Below, one piece after another: positions 24,493 to 37,525 of a DNA stretch of 64,000 nucleotides. The stretch is from Pezicula radicicola. Lineage: Eukaryota; Ascomycota; Leotiomycetes; Helotiales; Dermateaceae. Made by a program: the position numbers and the translations under genes. The stretch is taken from positions 200,033-264,032 of the forward strand of contig PDUO01000055.1 in the NCBI GenBank assembly GCA_003008705.1. Reading direction: 5' to 3'. Position 1 is the first letter of the stretch; every line of letters begins with the position of its first letter. The notes beneath the pieces are model-generated. The model saw only the letters and a list, made by a program, of their open reading frames with translations, did no database searches and was not told the origin of the DNA.

Positions 24493-26915
24493 TTATGTAG
24501 CCTGAATCGTAGAGTTATTTTCCATCGCTAAATCTGGCAAGAGGTTTTCAACCCAAATGCGTAATGCATCATCAATATCCAGTGTAGAATATCTCAGATC
24601 ATAGAATTGTAACGGGAAGGACGACATCAGTACCGATGTTCTATGCTCCGCTACTGCTCTACGGATGACGGTCTCATATCGTTTTGCTAATGGCCAGCGT
24701 TTCCCACAGATATGCAGAGCGTAAGCTAACGAGTGCAGATTACTTGGTACATCGGCATCAAGAGCTTTGGAATATACTATTGACGAGGTTAGCGAGAGGC
24801 AGAAATCGATGAGAAACTGAGTGAATAGAGAATATACCAATATAAAATCGTGCGGCGATGAAAATTGAGAATATGAGCTGTGGATTGCTCACGAGGAGCT
24901 CGTCGTCATTGAGGCGCCGGACTTTTGCGGCCATATTCTCGCATGCATATACACATCGGTTTGTGGCATAGGCCCACTGTATATGATCAGCATGGGACTG
25001 GAAATTAAGCAGTAGGCTTACAGGTTCAACGTTATTACCCACCCCTTCTGGATACGGTGCTCGTCGTTGAAAAAGTACTATTATTGCGCTGTCCAAAAGT
25101 CAGCTGAGCACCAGGGAGTTCAGAATCGTGCACTTACGTATTCAACACACAATTGCAAAGTACAATATTGGGGTCCATCTCCGCCCTCTCCTCCTGAGCA
25201 AACTCGGCATTGATCAAACGGAATACGGCAGCGACGAATTCTTCACGCCAATCAGTCAACCTTTCATCAATTCGCTGTGCTTCAGTCTGCCATTGAAGTC
25301 TTTCTTCGAGGATGCTCATATCGAAGGATCTCTGAAGAAAGTGATGCACCGACCAAAACTCGCTTGCTATCAATATAACACACAGCGAGAAAGCTGAGGA
25401 GTATTTAAAATGGCCAAATGACCAGACGCTGATGATATGTTCTGGAAAAGCCCAGAGAGAGTCGCTGCATGGCAATGCTGAATTGGGTATTGGTGACAAT
25501 ATGCCCAGGTTCCAACCAGCGCCTATCGTGGACATACTATCCAGCATCTCTGCCATCCAGTAAGCACGAATCCTTTCTTCACGATCGATGATAGTGTTAG
25601 GTAATGGGAGCATCCGTGGTGGAACGGTGGAGGTGTTGCTGACGTTATCTCCTTGATTAGTAACGAGCTCCCGTAACCCTAAGTTTGTACTCATCCTGTA
25701 GGTTGTCAGTAAAATATCATAGCCACACCTATGAAGCCAAGGTCCTCTAAGAGTTCAAGCCATTGCGTACGAGCCTTTTACCTTGAAATATCGATGTGAC
25801 ATTAGTAATCGGATAGTCAGATAACTTAAGCCCCTCGCTTCAACTCAATGATTCAGACCAGAATTTCCCTGATGTGTGATCCTGGAACCTTTTACCAAGC
25901 TAGTGATGGGACAAAAGAAGTTGGGGCGATGGATCGGGGAATGAAATCTTTCATACCTTTTACAAAGCGCCAGCAAATTCCAAAACCGACTCGTCTTCCC
26001 TTCCCCATAATCCAAATTCGACAAAATCAACAACGCTTGAATACTCTGTAACGAAACCTGATTCATCGTCTCAATAACAACCGCATCTCTCAACGTATCC
26101 GACCACTGCTGCCTCTGCTCGGCACCAGGGCAGGACTCGCAATGATGAATGGTAACAGCAACAATAGCCTTGATAACCAGGTAGCGACTAGAGAATTCGA
26201 TGTTCTGAGAAGTTTGGACTGCTTCGAGTAGTGATGGTTGGTGGAGGATTGGGAACTAGGGATGGCATTTTTCGAACTAGATTGTGTAGAGCGTGGAGAT
26301 GATGGTGGGGTTGAAGGGGCTGAATATAATGGGGCCTGATGGTGAGGGGATTATGCCGCTGGAGGTGGTGGAGTTGGCGTTTTCCTGTTCCATATCTTCT
26401 TCCTGGTAGGGCCTATTGCCAGGATAATTACGTGGAGACAACCCAGTACCATGCTGGCTGAGAGCAGGAGAGGTGCTCTCCATTGCTTGGCCGTCTCCTG
26501 AGAAAGTCTCATGGACATTCTGTAAAGATATTTGAGATGTAGGCGTCGGTCTGTTGTTATTACCCTCACTACCCAGCTCAATATTCCTTACTCTCGCCTC
26601 GAGATCAACTATTACAGTCAGCCAAAAGATCGGAAGCTCTAGAGCAAGACAAGGACACAAACCTAAACGCTGTTCCAACGAAGACACAAAGCCAGCACGG
26701 ACACCAGGAGGTCGTTGCCTGGAAACATACTCGCACTCAAAGTTGTTCTTGGCGCAAAGTCCACATTTCGGCCGTCGACGATCGCAGGCTACTTTTCGCT
26801 GCCGACACACGAGACAGCTGTATCAGGTGATTAGCTACGTCGGACTCGAGGCCAGGGGAAAGACCCATACGCACACAGTTGTACTTCTGCTGTTTGTGGA
26901 TCCCGGGCTAGACAT
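24493..26915 (-). pseudogene. Zn2Cys6 transcription factor with two in-frame TAG codons
   Basis: Six exons (26915-26875, 26817-26663, 26608-25957, 25695-25138, 25088-24838, 24776-24493) total 1941 nt and stay in phase, which would give 646 codons. Exons 1 and 2 give a full cluster (CLVCRQRKVAC, RRRPKCGLC, then a Cys after six residues) and a coiled linker DLEARVRN. Two TAG codons, at 26277-26279 and 26256-26258, interrupt the fungal-specific domain inside the conserved LY-x-x-x-F...HP-x-FPILH region. Both read TAG TTC. No intron can remove them: only about 22 bp separates a usable GT and AG. The fourth intron-exon border encloses a long 261-bp intron. Everything else is conserved, so the damage is recent, or the stops are sequencing errors or read through. 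Confidence 0.78.
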
Positions 26916-27417
26916 TTTCTCTCTATACTCCGCAGGCTACCTAGCTATGTGCGGAGGAATTTGGAATTCAGAAGTTGTCAGGTCACGGCGGGCGAGACAC
27001 CGCGAAGGCCGACGGGCCGTCTATGGCCGAATGACCTCGCTTAAGAGAGATATTTCACGTGATCATATTCCTCTCCACCCATCGGCTCCTTGCCATACAT
27101 GGGGACGGCGAGAGAGGATCGGAAATACAAGTATTATGGAGCTATCTCCGCAACAGGAAACATGTAAAGGGTCTATTTGGCCAATTTTAAATTTCCAATA
27201 TCATTTTTTGGCTAACTGTTCTAATGTCAAGCGACATGTTGAGCGGAAGATTTGATATGTAGTGTTGCTCCGCAATAGAAAAGTTGAGAAATTCAGCACT
27301 ATTGACCTCACAGGTTCACTCACCACAGGATTCTTTGCCGCGATTGTCTATGCGGTACCTGAGGCCCTGTAACGACAAAGGTAGATGTTGCTGTAGGTGA
27401 GTGGCTTTGTGATCGAC
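26916..27417. other. Intergenic, no gene seen
   Basis: About 500 bp between two minus-strand genes. No open frame with family features. Confidence 0.5.
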
Positions 27418-29162
27418 TTAGACGTGCTCCACAACCTGAACCTCGACATGCTGCCCATCACTCTCCCCTTTAGCCTCCACATAAGCCTCAGCCAACTTCT
27501 CCTGATCCATGAGCACAAACCTCTCGGGTCGCCTCGCCATGACCGCCTCCTTATTCCTAAAAGCAAAAGTCTCTAGCCCTCCCTGGAACAGGCGATCAAT
27601 ATCCTCCAATTTACGATTCGCAGTTTCAGGGTAGAATAGATAGATAACGGGGATGGAGAACCAGTTAAAGAATACCCAGATCAAATAGAACTTCCATTTC
27701 AGGTTCTCAATGCCGACGGGCGTGATCTGGACTACCATGTAGATGACGGCCCATTGTGCTGCTACGCTGGCTGATGCTCCTTTCATGCGCATGTGCAGGG
27801 AGTTGATTTCGGTGTTGTAGAGCCATGCGGTGCCTTGCCAGCCGAGGCCGAAGATGGCGTAGTAGATGAAGATTAGGGAGACGGAGGCTGCGCCGTACCG
27901 TGATGCGACTGCTGAGTTGGGAACGGCGTATTGGTTTTCGCGGACCAGGACGGCGATTGCAAGATAGCAGATTGCACAGCCGGTTGTGCCTGAAGCTGTC
28001 AGATATGGAGTTTATAGCAGATGAAATCACGTACCAATAAGCATAGCACCTCTTCTTCCCCATCGATCGATCATCATCATACCGATGAAAGAAAAGATGG
28101 TATAATGAATGCCGTTTACAGCTGTGAGCAGACGAGCCAGCTTCTCTTCCATGCCAAGAGAAGTGGTCAAAACGATCGGAAGATAGTACGATGTGGCGTT
28201 TACACCAGAGAGTTGAACAATGATTTGAGTTCCAAGCCCGAGTACAAATCGCCGCAGAGTTCCTGGTCCAGACTTCCCAGTTTTGCCGGTTAGTAGATCC
28301 CACCATGTCAGACCCAGCTCTCTCTCAGCACGGTAGATCTTGAGAATCTCGTTCTTCTCTGCTATCACGGTTGGTGATTCGGGTGTCACATCACCCCCCT
28401 CTAAGTCAGCAATGATCTGAACAGCCTCGTCGACACGGTCCTTGGATACGAGCCATCTAGGAATATTAGCGAACTACAGTAAGTTAGGAGCTGAAGAATT
28501 CACCGAGGAGATTCCGGTAGCCAAGGCACAGTGGAAAGAATGATCACACCAAAAACAAGTTGGAGCGCCAGTGGAAATCGCCATGCGATACTGCCAGACA
28601 AATACGAAAACCCAAAGGTGACCCAGTTTGACATGCAGAAGCCAGCAACATTCAACACCAAACCAAGAACAACCAGCTTACCTCTCCAGCTAGCTTTTGC
28701 GGTCTCGCTCTGCCACACTGGTGCAGCAGCTGTGTTCATGCCATTACCCAGTCCAGCGACAAGACGGCCCACGATCATGTGGGCAGCGCTATAAGCGGTG
28801 ATTTGGAGAATGGCTCCAATCATCATCACAACGGTGCCCCAGAAAACCGAACGTTTTCTTCCCAGCCGTGAACCAAATGAAGAAGCTGCGACGGCGCCGA
28901 AAAAGCACCCGACATCGTACAGGGAGGTTATGGTGCCGACCATGTCTGAATTTGGATTTCCCATCGTGGTGAGGAAGTCCTTGGTGATGACGATACCACC
29001 TTTATGCCATCAACATTAGCAAGTGAGGAAGGTTTGTAGTGGAGGTTGGCGGCACTGACTGAAGACACCTTGGTCATATCCAAACAGGGTCATGGAAGTT
29101 GTACAGCTCACCGTCACCCAGAAGCTGAGCCAACCTCCTCTACACCCAAAGTACGGCTTCAT
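27418..29162 (-). CDS. MFS sugar transporter
   Basis: Four exons (29162-29060, 28999-28504, 28456-28035, 27995-27418) with introns of 60, 47 and 39 bp give 532 residues. The family signatures are present: FGYDQGVFSG at the first helix, GSRLGRKR in the loop after helix 2, PESPRWL before the central loop, DRWGRRG in the second half, and YPETANRKLEDID after helix 12. This is the Sugar_tr group of the major facilitator family, plasma-membrane proton symporters for hexoses, disaccharides or related polyols. The exact sugar cannot be told. It is divergent from the P-loop kinase across about 500 bp and lies downstream of the broken regulator. Confidence 0.92.
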
Positions 29163-29659
29163 TGTGCGAGGCAGCTAAGTACTACTTTTGTGTGTGATTT
29201 GTCGAATAAAACCCAAAATACTGAGCTTAAATTGGAGAGGTGAGGGAATAAGTCTTGTAACTGACTCTACAAGAGATCAAGGAGCCTTCTTATAGTTTGT
29301 CAGTTTTCCAGCCAACCCCAGAAGTGAGCCGATATCGTCTCGTGGCACGCTTGCATTTCTGTGGGGACTTGACCTCTGGGGATGGAACTGGATGAAAACC
29401 GACAATCTTGTGGGGTGAGGAGAGCAAGAGCACAAAAGGAGGGGGCCAGTCATGTTGTGAGACCCGCTGTCCGAAAGTGGACCCTTTGGTTTCTCCCGCG
29501 CTTGCGGGCCGTGTCAGGTCCGCCGCATGATACAGCGCATGATACAGTTGCAAAAAGTAGGACTCTTGAGAATGAGTGCAGCCTCATTTTCCGTTATCAA
29601 GTCCTTATTAAGGAGCAATATTTCTCGACATTCTGATAAAGGACCGCACAACAAACACA
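29163..29659. promoter_or_regulatory. Divergent promoter region, transporter and kinase
   Basis: About 500 bp separate the starts of a minus-strand transporter and a plus-strand kinase gene. No clear TATA box or paired CGG sites were found. CGG triplets are scattered. Confidence 0.35.
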
Positions 29660-30482
29660 ATGGAGAATGAGGTGAAAAGACTTGCGAACAAACTCTGGGG
29701 TATGTGTGCCGGGAGGACTGGCAGCAGTCCTTGATTTGAATTTGTTTAACGACAAAATTAGAGAAATATGAGCAAGCACCACCCTCAAAGAGAATCTTGA
29801 TAGCCATATCAGGTATCCCAGGCTCAGGTAATTACAGTCTTCTGCAACCGCAAGCCGATCTTCACGTTCGCCATTAACATATATCGGAATAGGGAAAAGT
29901 ACCCTGGCCCACGCGGCTGCGGGTGCCCTTAATGAGCTTCATGAAAAGAAGAAGGGAGTCAGCGATGATGCCTTCGCTGTTGATGTTCCAATGGACGGAT
30001 ATCACTACTCTCGGGCCCATCTAGCAACCATGCCAGACCCCGCCACAGCTATCCACAGGCGTGGCGCAGCGTTCACATTTGACGCAGAAGGATTCTACTC
30101 CTTGGTGCAGAAACTCCACGAACCTGTAAATAAAGACGGAGCAGCCATTCTAGCACCAAGTTTCGACCACGCGCTCAAGGACCCCGTCGCAGATAGTATC
30201 GCCATTCTGCCATCCACGCGCATAGTATTCCTCGAAGGCTGTTACCTATCTCTTAAACGCGAGCCATGGAGTAGTGCAGCGCGGCTGATGGACGAGTTGT
30301 GGTTTGTCGAGGTTGACAGGGAGGTCGCACGCAAGAGGTTGATCAAAAGGCATGTCGCTAGTGGGATTGTTGTGGATGAGGAGGCGGCGCGTCATCGCAT
30401 TCGGACGACGGATTTTCTTAATGCTGATGATATCTTGGAGAATGGTCTGGAAGTGCATGAAGTGATTAGAGGCGATGTGTAG
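29660..30482 (+). CDS. P-loop nucleoside/uridine-kinase-like protein
   Basis: Three exons (29660-29699, 29762-29827, 29893-30482), introns of 62 and 65 bp, 231 residues. The Walker A loop GIPGSGKST is built across intron 2. The second half has MDGYHYSRAHL, typical of the phosphoribulokinase/uridine-kinase fold, and a basic lid region with RKRLIKRH. Fungal relatives include the YFH7-like group, whose true substrate is unsettled. The ATG in exon 1 was chosen because it splices in frame to LWEKYEQAP, the usual helix before the P-loop. Length is normal for the short members. Cytosolic; no transit peptide was seen. Confidence 0.85.
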
Positions 30483-31993
30483 TCTGAGGATTGCAGCTTG
30501 TGCTGTACTTGGGTTCACGAAGAATAAGGACGTGTAGATCTTGTCGTGAAATGTTGCCAATCTTCAACTATACAGCTGCCTGCAGCCTCGAAAGTAGGTA
30601 CGCCCGCGGTGCTGCTAGAGTATCAGTGACTCCCTTCACGTGTGCCTATTTCACGTTAGTCTCTGAACGACAACCCGACGACCTCGACTTCTCAAGTTCT
30701 CCTTGGTTCTTCCAACATGCCACGGGCTACTTGTATGGAGCACATCGGAGTAAGAAGCAAACACGAAGAAAAAATGAAAATCATTTGAACATACCACCGA
30801 AGGCGACTGCAAGGTATGATTTCAGAGTTAGCTTGAGAGAGATTGGATTCAAGCGTGTTCAACAATCCCCGACTTGACCAAATTCCTAGACGCATCACTG
30901 GGAGACTATCTTCAAGAATCGCCGGGACGCAGCCTTCAAGCGTATTCAGTCGCACGACTGGTACGCTGGCTTCGGACGGCTCGGGAGACACGTTGAGCGT
31001 ACTCGGGCGGGATTGCCTAGATCAATCGGCCGTGACATCCATGCTCGAGCTGCAGAAAAGCTTATCTACATCTCCGTCTTCTCAAGTACAAAGAGGTCAA
31101 CTTTAAAATAAGAACAAGGGCGAGTTTGACGTAGTTTGGAAAGAGTATTAAGAGTTGAAATGTAAATATGCGCAGTAAACTAAACAAGGCTGCTAGTTGT
31201 GTACAGCAGGTAAAAGACAAGGTGATAGGGTTGAGAGATCTCCCGAAGCCTACTTCAATCGTAGCCCTTAAACAGCTCTGATACTCTTTGAGCCCTCTGC
31301 TGCATGTTAAAATCCCTCTGAACTCTCTGAAAATCTGCGTCACTCTCCCCCAAAGGTTCTTCAGCTTGCATCTTTAAGCTAGTCCCAACTTCCCTGCTTT
31401 TGTCGCTTGCTACTAACTCTTTGCTAGTAGGAGTCTCTTGACCCTGAGATAGCCTCCTTGATTGTGACTCATTTGGCAGCGTTTCCTTGGTTGATAAAGA
31501 TGTTTCGAACAGCTCATCACGTCTATGCATATCTTTGCTTCATCCTAAAAGCGTTCAAAGAGCCTGCAAAAACATCGTCCTCAACCGTTGTAGTGTCTGC
31601 CTTTGCTGATTCTGGGCATGAGGTACAGGCAAAGAATACATTCCATACCAGGGACTGGGGGATTCTGGGATTCCTTATTTGCCTTATCGTCCCCGTACCC
31701 TTCCCGATCCCTGATTCCTGATTCTGCTTCTGATTCTACATCGCCAATCCAGTCTACAACTTCCGGCACAAGCTGGTCCTTCATCGCCCAACGGTTCTTG
31801 ATCACACGGATGTATGGTACGCCAGCAGAGTAGATCTTGTCCTAGTTATTGATTGCAGCGAGAACCTCGACATCAAAAAATTAGTTGATCTGCAGCTGAG
31901 CTGACGTTCGTGCATATGAGGGTTACTTTATATAGCCTAAATACAAGCTCTATATAGCCTGTATTTTAGGCTGTATCGATTATCCCGGTAGAG
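30483..31993. other. Gene-poor tract with unassigned frames
   Basis: Several polar frames exist on both strands (for instance minus 31255-31530, rich in Ser, Glu and Arg, and a minus stretch near 31600-31850 reading KNRWAMKDQLVPEVVDW). None matches a family I know and no splice model joins them convincingly. They may be the remains of one gene. Confidence 0.35.
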
Positions 31994-32209
31994 CGTACGG
32001 AGGGAGGTCGTCACGGCAAAAAGTTATAAGACTACAGGGCACGTACCCTATAAGATTAACTACAGGCTCTAGCGAATAAGCGAGAACCTGTAACCATTTG
32101 AGAGGCTATTATTTCTAGGGTATTGTCGTTGCCTGGCCATAGGGTGCGTATTAGCGAATACAGCGTATGAAGCCCTATAGTCTCATGACTTTTTGCGTGG
32201 CCTCCGTAG
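31994..32209. mobile_element. MITE-like element
   Basis: About 216 bp with imperfect terminal inverted repeats of about 40 bp. The left end includes TACGGAGG, GGCAAAAAGT and GACTACAGGGC. The right end carries GCCCTATAGTC, ACTTTTTGC and CCTCCGTA in inverted order. There is no coding capacity. Parts of the same ends recur near 55236-55312. Confidence 0.65.
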
Positions 32210-32466
32210 CAAAGGGCCAATCAGTCTGCGCCATTGAAGTAGGCATCGGACAGAGACCGGAATCCCGATCGTTGAGGCGCCTCCCGTCTGACATGCGCAC
32301 ACCTCATCTTCAAAACACAGCGGCTTTCCGTTTCCCAGTCTCATTCACAGTCCTCTGTCCTCTGGTTCCAAATTATTGCCTCTTTGGCATCATTAGCATC
32401 TTTGATCGGAGCCTTTGAACCTCATATCCCGTTGCAATTCACCGTATCTCCGGAATTGGCGTATGT

Positions 32467-34683
32467 ATGGCAGACAACACGTCTGCAGCTGCTTCACCAG
32501 CCGGCGCTGTAGCCTCTCCAGGCCTTTATGGGCGGGCGTGTAAGGCGTGCGCAATAGCAAAGGCGAGATGTGTGCCGAGTACTGATGCAGGCCCCAAATG
32601 CCAAAGGTTGTTCTATTTTGTTTTTGCCTGCGCGTGGACATCATCCAATCATCATTGATTCGATAACAGGCTAACAAGTAACCAAAGATGTCAACGACTA
32701 GGTAAGTCATGTGAGCAATCAGCACCGGCTCAACGACGTAAATCGGACAAGAAGACGTGAGTAGGACTGATATATATATATACATACATATATATTCCTT
32801 GGACCAATCAATTCGCTGATGCTTCTGAAGTGGTCGTGTCGCAAAGCTTGAGGGAAGGCTTGACAGTTTGGCCATGCTTCTTAACAATGCCTCTAATCGA
32901 GTACCAGTTTCGGAGCCTGTGGAACAACTCTCTGCGATGCTGACGCCGCAGTCTAGCTCTTCCCCGTCCTTGACGATGGGTGCTGTTCAGAATTTGGCAT
33001 CGCAGAATTCTGGCCCCGTTGGTGACGTAAGTAGCCTCGAAATGAGGTATGGAACTCCAGTTCAATTGTCAGAACAAGGGCGCGTCTCGGTCCCTCTCGT
33101 TGCCCGAACTGTCTTCCAAGAAATCAATGAACAGAAATTCGAGAGAGCGAATATTCTTCTCGATAGATTTCGGACGATGACAGTTTACTTTCCTTTCGTT
33201 GTTATTCCCCCGACAGTCGATGCGAGGACCTTATCGAGGGAGAGGCCGTTTCTTTACAGAACAGTTATGGCTGCGGCTGAGCAGAATCCCATCGATCAGA
33301 GAGATCAAGTAAGAGATATTATGCAGTATTTGGCTCTGCACATGCTGCAACTAGGAGAGAAGAACTTGGATCTGCTCCTTGGAGTTTTGGTACACATTGC
33401 GTGGTACGTAAACTATGTTTCTAGTTGTTACTTCACGTCAAGATGTACAAAGAGAATTAACTCAATCCACAGGTCTCACTTTCACTTTCACTTTATGCCG
33501 AGACTTACGAATCTTCTTCATGAAGCATTGGCATTGCTTTTTGACCTGGGACTGAATAAGGCCCCTTCGAGAAATCCAAGGCACCTTGTTCTTGAAGAGC
33601 GATTCGCTGGGAGATGCAGCACCATGCATTCGACTACAGGTCGAACCTTAGAAGAGCGAAGAGCTGCTTTGGCGTGCTTTTTTCTGGTCTCTGGGTAGAA
33701 CTCTCCCGCCTTCCTTCACTCTGCATATGTTCATCTTTGGTATATTACGATGCTAATTTATGACAGGGTTGCATTTTACTTTCAAAATATTGAACCTATG
33801 AGGTGGAACCCATATCTGGAGGAGTGTCTTGGAGAACTCCAGAAATTTAACGAATATAGCACAGATCCTTCATTGATCAAGTATGTGAGGATGCAGTACA
33901 TGGTGGAAAAGATCAATTCAAGTCCTTGGTTCGATGGTACCGATCAATTTTCAGGATGGAAGTTGTATCCCCCGACTCTTTATATCAGAGCCATCCAAGG
34001 GGAACTGCAAGCACTTAAAAATGACTTGCAAACGGAATTTCCACAGAATTGTAAGTTTTACGACGCCAACCGCGTTCGCGCCGTTCTAACATACTGCAGC
34101 GAGACTCCTTTTGCACTACTATAGTGTCGAGATGACTCTTTACGAAATCGGGCTCTCGAAAGCCCGTCTTCCAAACACAGCTCACCCCAGCGATTTTAAG
34201 CGACTCGAGATACTCTATGCATGTCTCGAATCCGTAGGAAATTTTTTTGAGAATTTTCTGGAGATACCGCCTGCATCTTACTGGAACCTCTCTATTGTTC
34301 ACTTCTCTCATCTTGCATATGCCCTCAGTATGCTCCAGCGACTCTCGACTTTTGAAGATCCGACATGGGATCTGCACTACGTCGCAGAGAAAGTGAACTT
34401 TGTATATATCGTGGATCAGATATGCAATCGTATGGAGGAGGCCCTGAGACATGGAGGAACGGAGCTATCGAAAACTTCGGAAAGTAACAGCATTTTCGCG
34501 CGAACACCAGCGAAGCTGAGAAAGTTGAACGCGATTTTTGAAGCTCAGATGGCTTCTGCACAATCAGCACCAGACCAGATGGGCAATTTGGCTACAGGAG
34601 ATATAATGAATTTAGAGAACATGGTAGGCTTCTGGGAGCAAGACGGGTTCGATATTATGAGCGGCAACTGGGGGGAATTGTAA
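32467..34683 (+). CDS. Zn2Cys6 transcription factor
   Basis: Six exons (32467-32606, 32688-32756, 32831-33403, 33473-33694, 33767-34050, 34100-34683) total 1872 nt and give 623 residues. The cluster is split by intron 1: RACKACAIAKARC and PKCQR before, CQRLGKSC after (acceptor AACCAAAG, not the earlier ACAG, which would insert six residues). A linker RVAKLEGRLDSL follows, which dimerises in this class. The fungal-specific domain includes HIAWSHFHF and the DLGLN and MRWNPYLEECL stretches. Introns are 49-81 bp. It is intact and followed at 373 bp by a drug-type MFS exporter on the same strand, so control of that exporter is a fair guess. Confidence 0.91.
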
Positions 34684-35056
34684 CACGAGGAGGTGCTCCG
34701 TAGGTTCCCGTAGGCAGGGAAGGTACCTAGGTACATTGGTGTACAACGTATGATTGATTTTAGGGTGCGGGTGGTGTATGCACGAACGGCATTCCGTCCT
34801 GCCCGCTAGGGATGCTGTTCGCGGCCCGCCTCCCTTCCCCCCAAGATATAATGGAGCACAACAGGAGTTAAGTTCTTATAATTTACGAAGGTCGTCTTTA
34901 AATAGATGGAGTCCTATTGCTTTACAAAAGATTATTTTTGAACCATCCTGTTAGCACTCCTTCAAAAGTCTCCAACGTTTCGCCTCTCGACTTCTTCAAA
35001 CTCATTCACACTGCGCCATTCGTTCTACCAGCTTACATTCACCAATTCAAACTTAA
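34684..35056. promoter_or_regulatory. Promoter region of the MFS exporter
   Basis: 373 bp between the regulator's stop and the exporter's ATG. A C/T-rich leader precedes the ATG. No TATA box of good quality was seen. Confidence 0.35.
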
Positions 35057-37525
35057 ATGGAAAAAGAAAACAAACAGGCATCCACTTTAGATAGACAGTC
35101 CGCCATTGAACACTCTGTCTCAGCAATGGAGAGAGAACAGAAAGGACCTTTCAATGGCCAACCTAAACAAGCCGCTCACCAAGCAATGGATGAGAATATC
35201 CCACACACAACAGATATCACACCTGAGATCGTAGGCCCAAGCACCGCAGCATCAGATACCAACACGACAAAGGCTGCTCCAGCAGATGACTATCTCACTG
35301 GATTGAAGCTCGCGGCTGTGTTGGCTGCCGTCACAATGGCTGCGTTCCTCATGATTCTGGATCTTTCTGTTGTTGTTACTGTAGGTTATGGGTTCGGCTT
35401 TGGAGCTCCTTTGACCTCCACGCTGTTTTTTGATGCGGACCAATGGGTTGATGGATGAATTTGTAGGCTATCCCGAAGATCACTACACATTTTCACTCAA
35501 CGGCAGATATTGGCTGGTATGGATCGGCGTATCTCCTAGCCAAGTGAGCATCCTCCTTTTTAACGACTACACATCGAGGAGAACATATATTAACTATCCT
35601 TAGTTGCTCAGTGCAACCTCTTTCAGGGAAAATATATACGCATTTCGACAGCAAGGTATCCGAATAAGCCCCCCACATGATTGCAAATAAAAAATAATCC
35701 GAAGCTAACATAAATCCTTAGATAGTCTTCTTGGCCTTCCTCGGACTCTTCGAACTCGGCTCTCTTATCTGTGGCGTCTCAGTCAGTTCCAAAATGTTGA
35801 TCGTCGGACGAGCAGTTGCAGGCATGGGAGGCGCGGGTTTGGTAAATGGTGCACTTACCATCCTTGCCAATGCTGTTCCTCTCGTGAGAAGAGCCTGTAA
35901 GAAACCTCATCTCAACTCGGTCGCGTCCGTCTTTAGCAAGGCGTAGTGCGTCATATGCCTAACAAGACCGAGTATACGGTAGTGATTTCCGCTCTTGCTG
36001 ATTTTTCTATTCTAGTCGTGCTTGGAATTCTGAGTCAGTATATCACTTCAGAACAATATCTTCTGTCTTCGACGTTTTTGAAGTCGTCAGATATGATCTG
36101 TCTTTAAGAACATGTCTTACTACTCAAGTGTCATCAAGAACCCTCAGATTTTCTTTCAGAAGTAAAGCTAACTGCAGATTCCGCATTAAAGTGGGTTGTG
36201 CAAATATTGCAAATGTGTTAGGACCCTTTATCGGCGGCTCCTTGACCCAATATACAAGCTGGCGCTGGTGTTTCTTTATCAATCTACCATGCGGCGCCTT
36301 CGTCTCCGGCATCCTCTTCATCATTCATATCCCCCAAGGTGTGAAACCAGAAGCCCGTCTCGCGACTTTTAGTCAAATCTTCAATACGCTTGATGTGATC
36401 GGTTTCGCAATCTTTGCTCCAGCAATTATCATGTTTTTGCTTGCGCTGAGCTGGGGTGGAACAGCAGGCCATCCCTGGGACTCGGCTACTATCATCGGAC
36501 TTTTTGTGGGATCCGCACCTGTATTCGCTATCTTCCTTGCCTGGGAACACCATCGTGGTGCTACGGCTATGTTACCACTAGCTATGTTCCGTCAGAGAGT
36601 AGTTGCTGCTGCGACGCTTGTACAATTCTTCACAATGGGTGCAGTGATGATCACGATCTATTATATGCCTGTATGGTTCCAAGCCGTTCGGGGCAAGAGT
36701 CCAACTATCGCAGGCGCTTATTTAGTGCCCATGGTGGGAGCTCAGATCATTACTGCGGTCGGTGGTGGGATTCTAAGTAAGTGATCTTTCATCCTTCGAA
36801 AGGTTCCAGAGGAATTGGTACTGATGGATAGCCGCTCGCAGTATCGAAAATTGGTTACTATATCCCATTCGGAGTGTTAGGTCTAGGTATAGGCGCAATT
36901 GGAACAGGGCTCCTTACGATTTTGCTACCCAATAGCTCAACAGGTGACTGGGTCGGTTTCGAATTTCTCGCCGGAATTCGGGGTATGGCTCTTCAAATCG
37001 TAAGTCTCCCCCAATCCGCTATCCCATCTTTTCACTAGCCCAGATCCCTCACCTGCTTTAATCCCAACCAACCATTCCCAAAAACTCTCGCTAACTAGAA
37101 TTATTATTATTATCCTCCAACAGCCAATTGTAGCCGTTCAAAACCACCTCCCCAAAGAAAACGTAGCAGTAGGAAACTCCATGCTAGTATTCATGCAGAA
37201 TTTCGGTGGAACCTTAATGCTTTCCTTCGCTGAGCTTATCTTTACACAAGCCCTTGAAAATAAGATGCGTATATACGCACCCGAGATTAGCGCTGCGGAT
37301 ATTCTTGTCTGGGGTGCTACGGGCTTTCGTGACTTTGTTCCGAAGGAGAATTTGTCTGGTGTTCTTTTGGCTTATGATAAGGCTATTACTACTACTTTGT
37401 ATCTGGCTATGGGGTCTATGGTCTTGGCTTGGTGTTTTACTTGGGGGTTGGGGTGGAAGAGTGTTAAGGCGAAGGAGAAGGTAAAGGAGGAAGTTGTTGA
37501 GGAGGCTGTTATTAAGGATGTATAG
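35057..37525 (+). CDS. MFS multidrug-type transporter (DHA2, 14 TMS)
   Basis: Eight exons (35057-35380, 35467-35543, 35604-35655, 35722-35896, 36016-36033, 36192-36776, 36842-36999, 37124-37525) close exactly to 596 residues. The long hydrophilic N-terminus (about 85 residues) is followed by the first helix ending in LDLSVVVT. Family landmarks are [61 protein letters not shown] and FINLPCG. Exon 5 is only 18 nt; it supplies VLGIL between RRAF and MGCANIA, and without it the reading frame and helix are lost. Members export antifungals, toxins or secondary metabolites at the plasma membrane. The substrate is unknown. Confidence 0.88.

Noticed and set aside
30491..31850. Several polar frames on both strands
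   Set aside because: No consistent exon structure or motif; possibly remains of one gene but unsupported.
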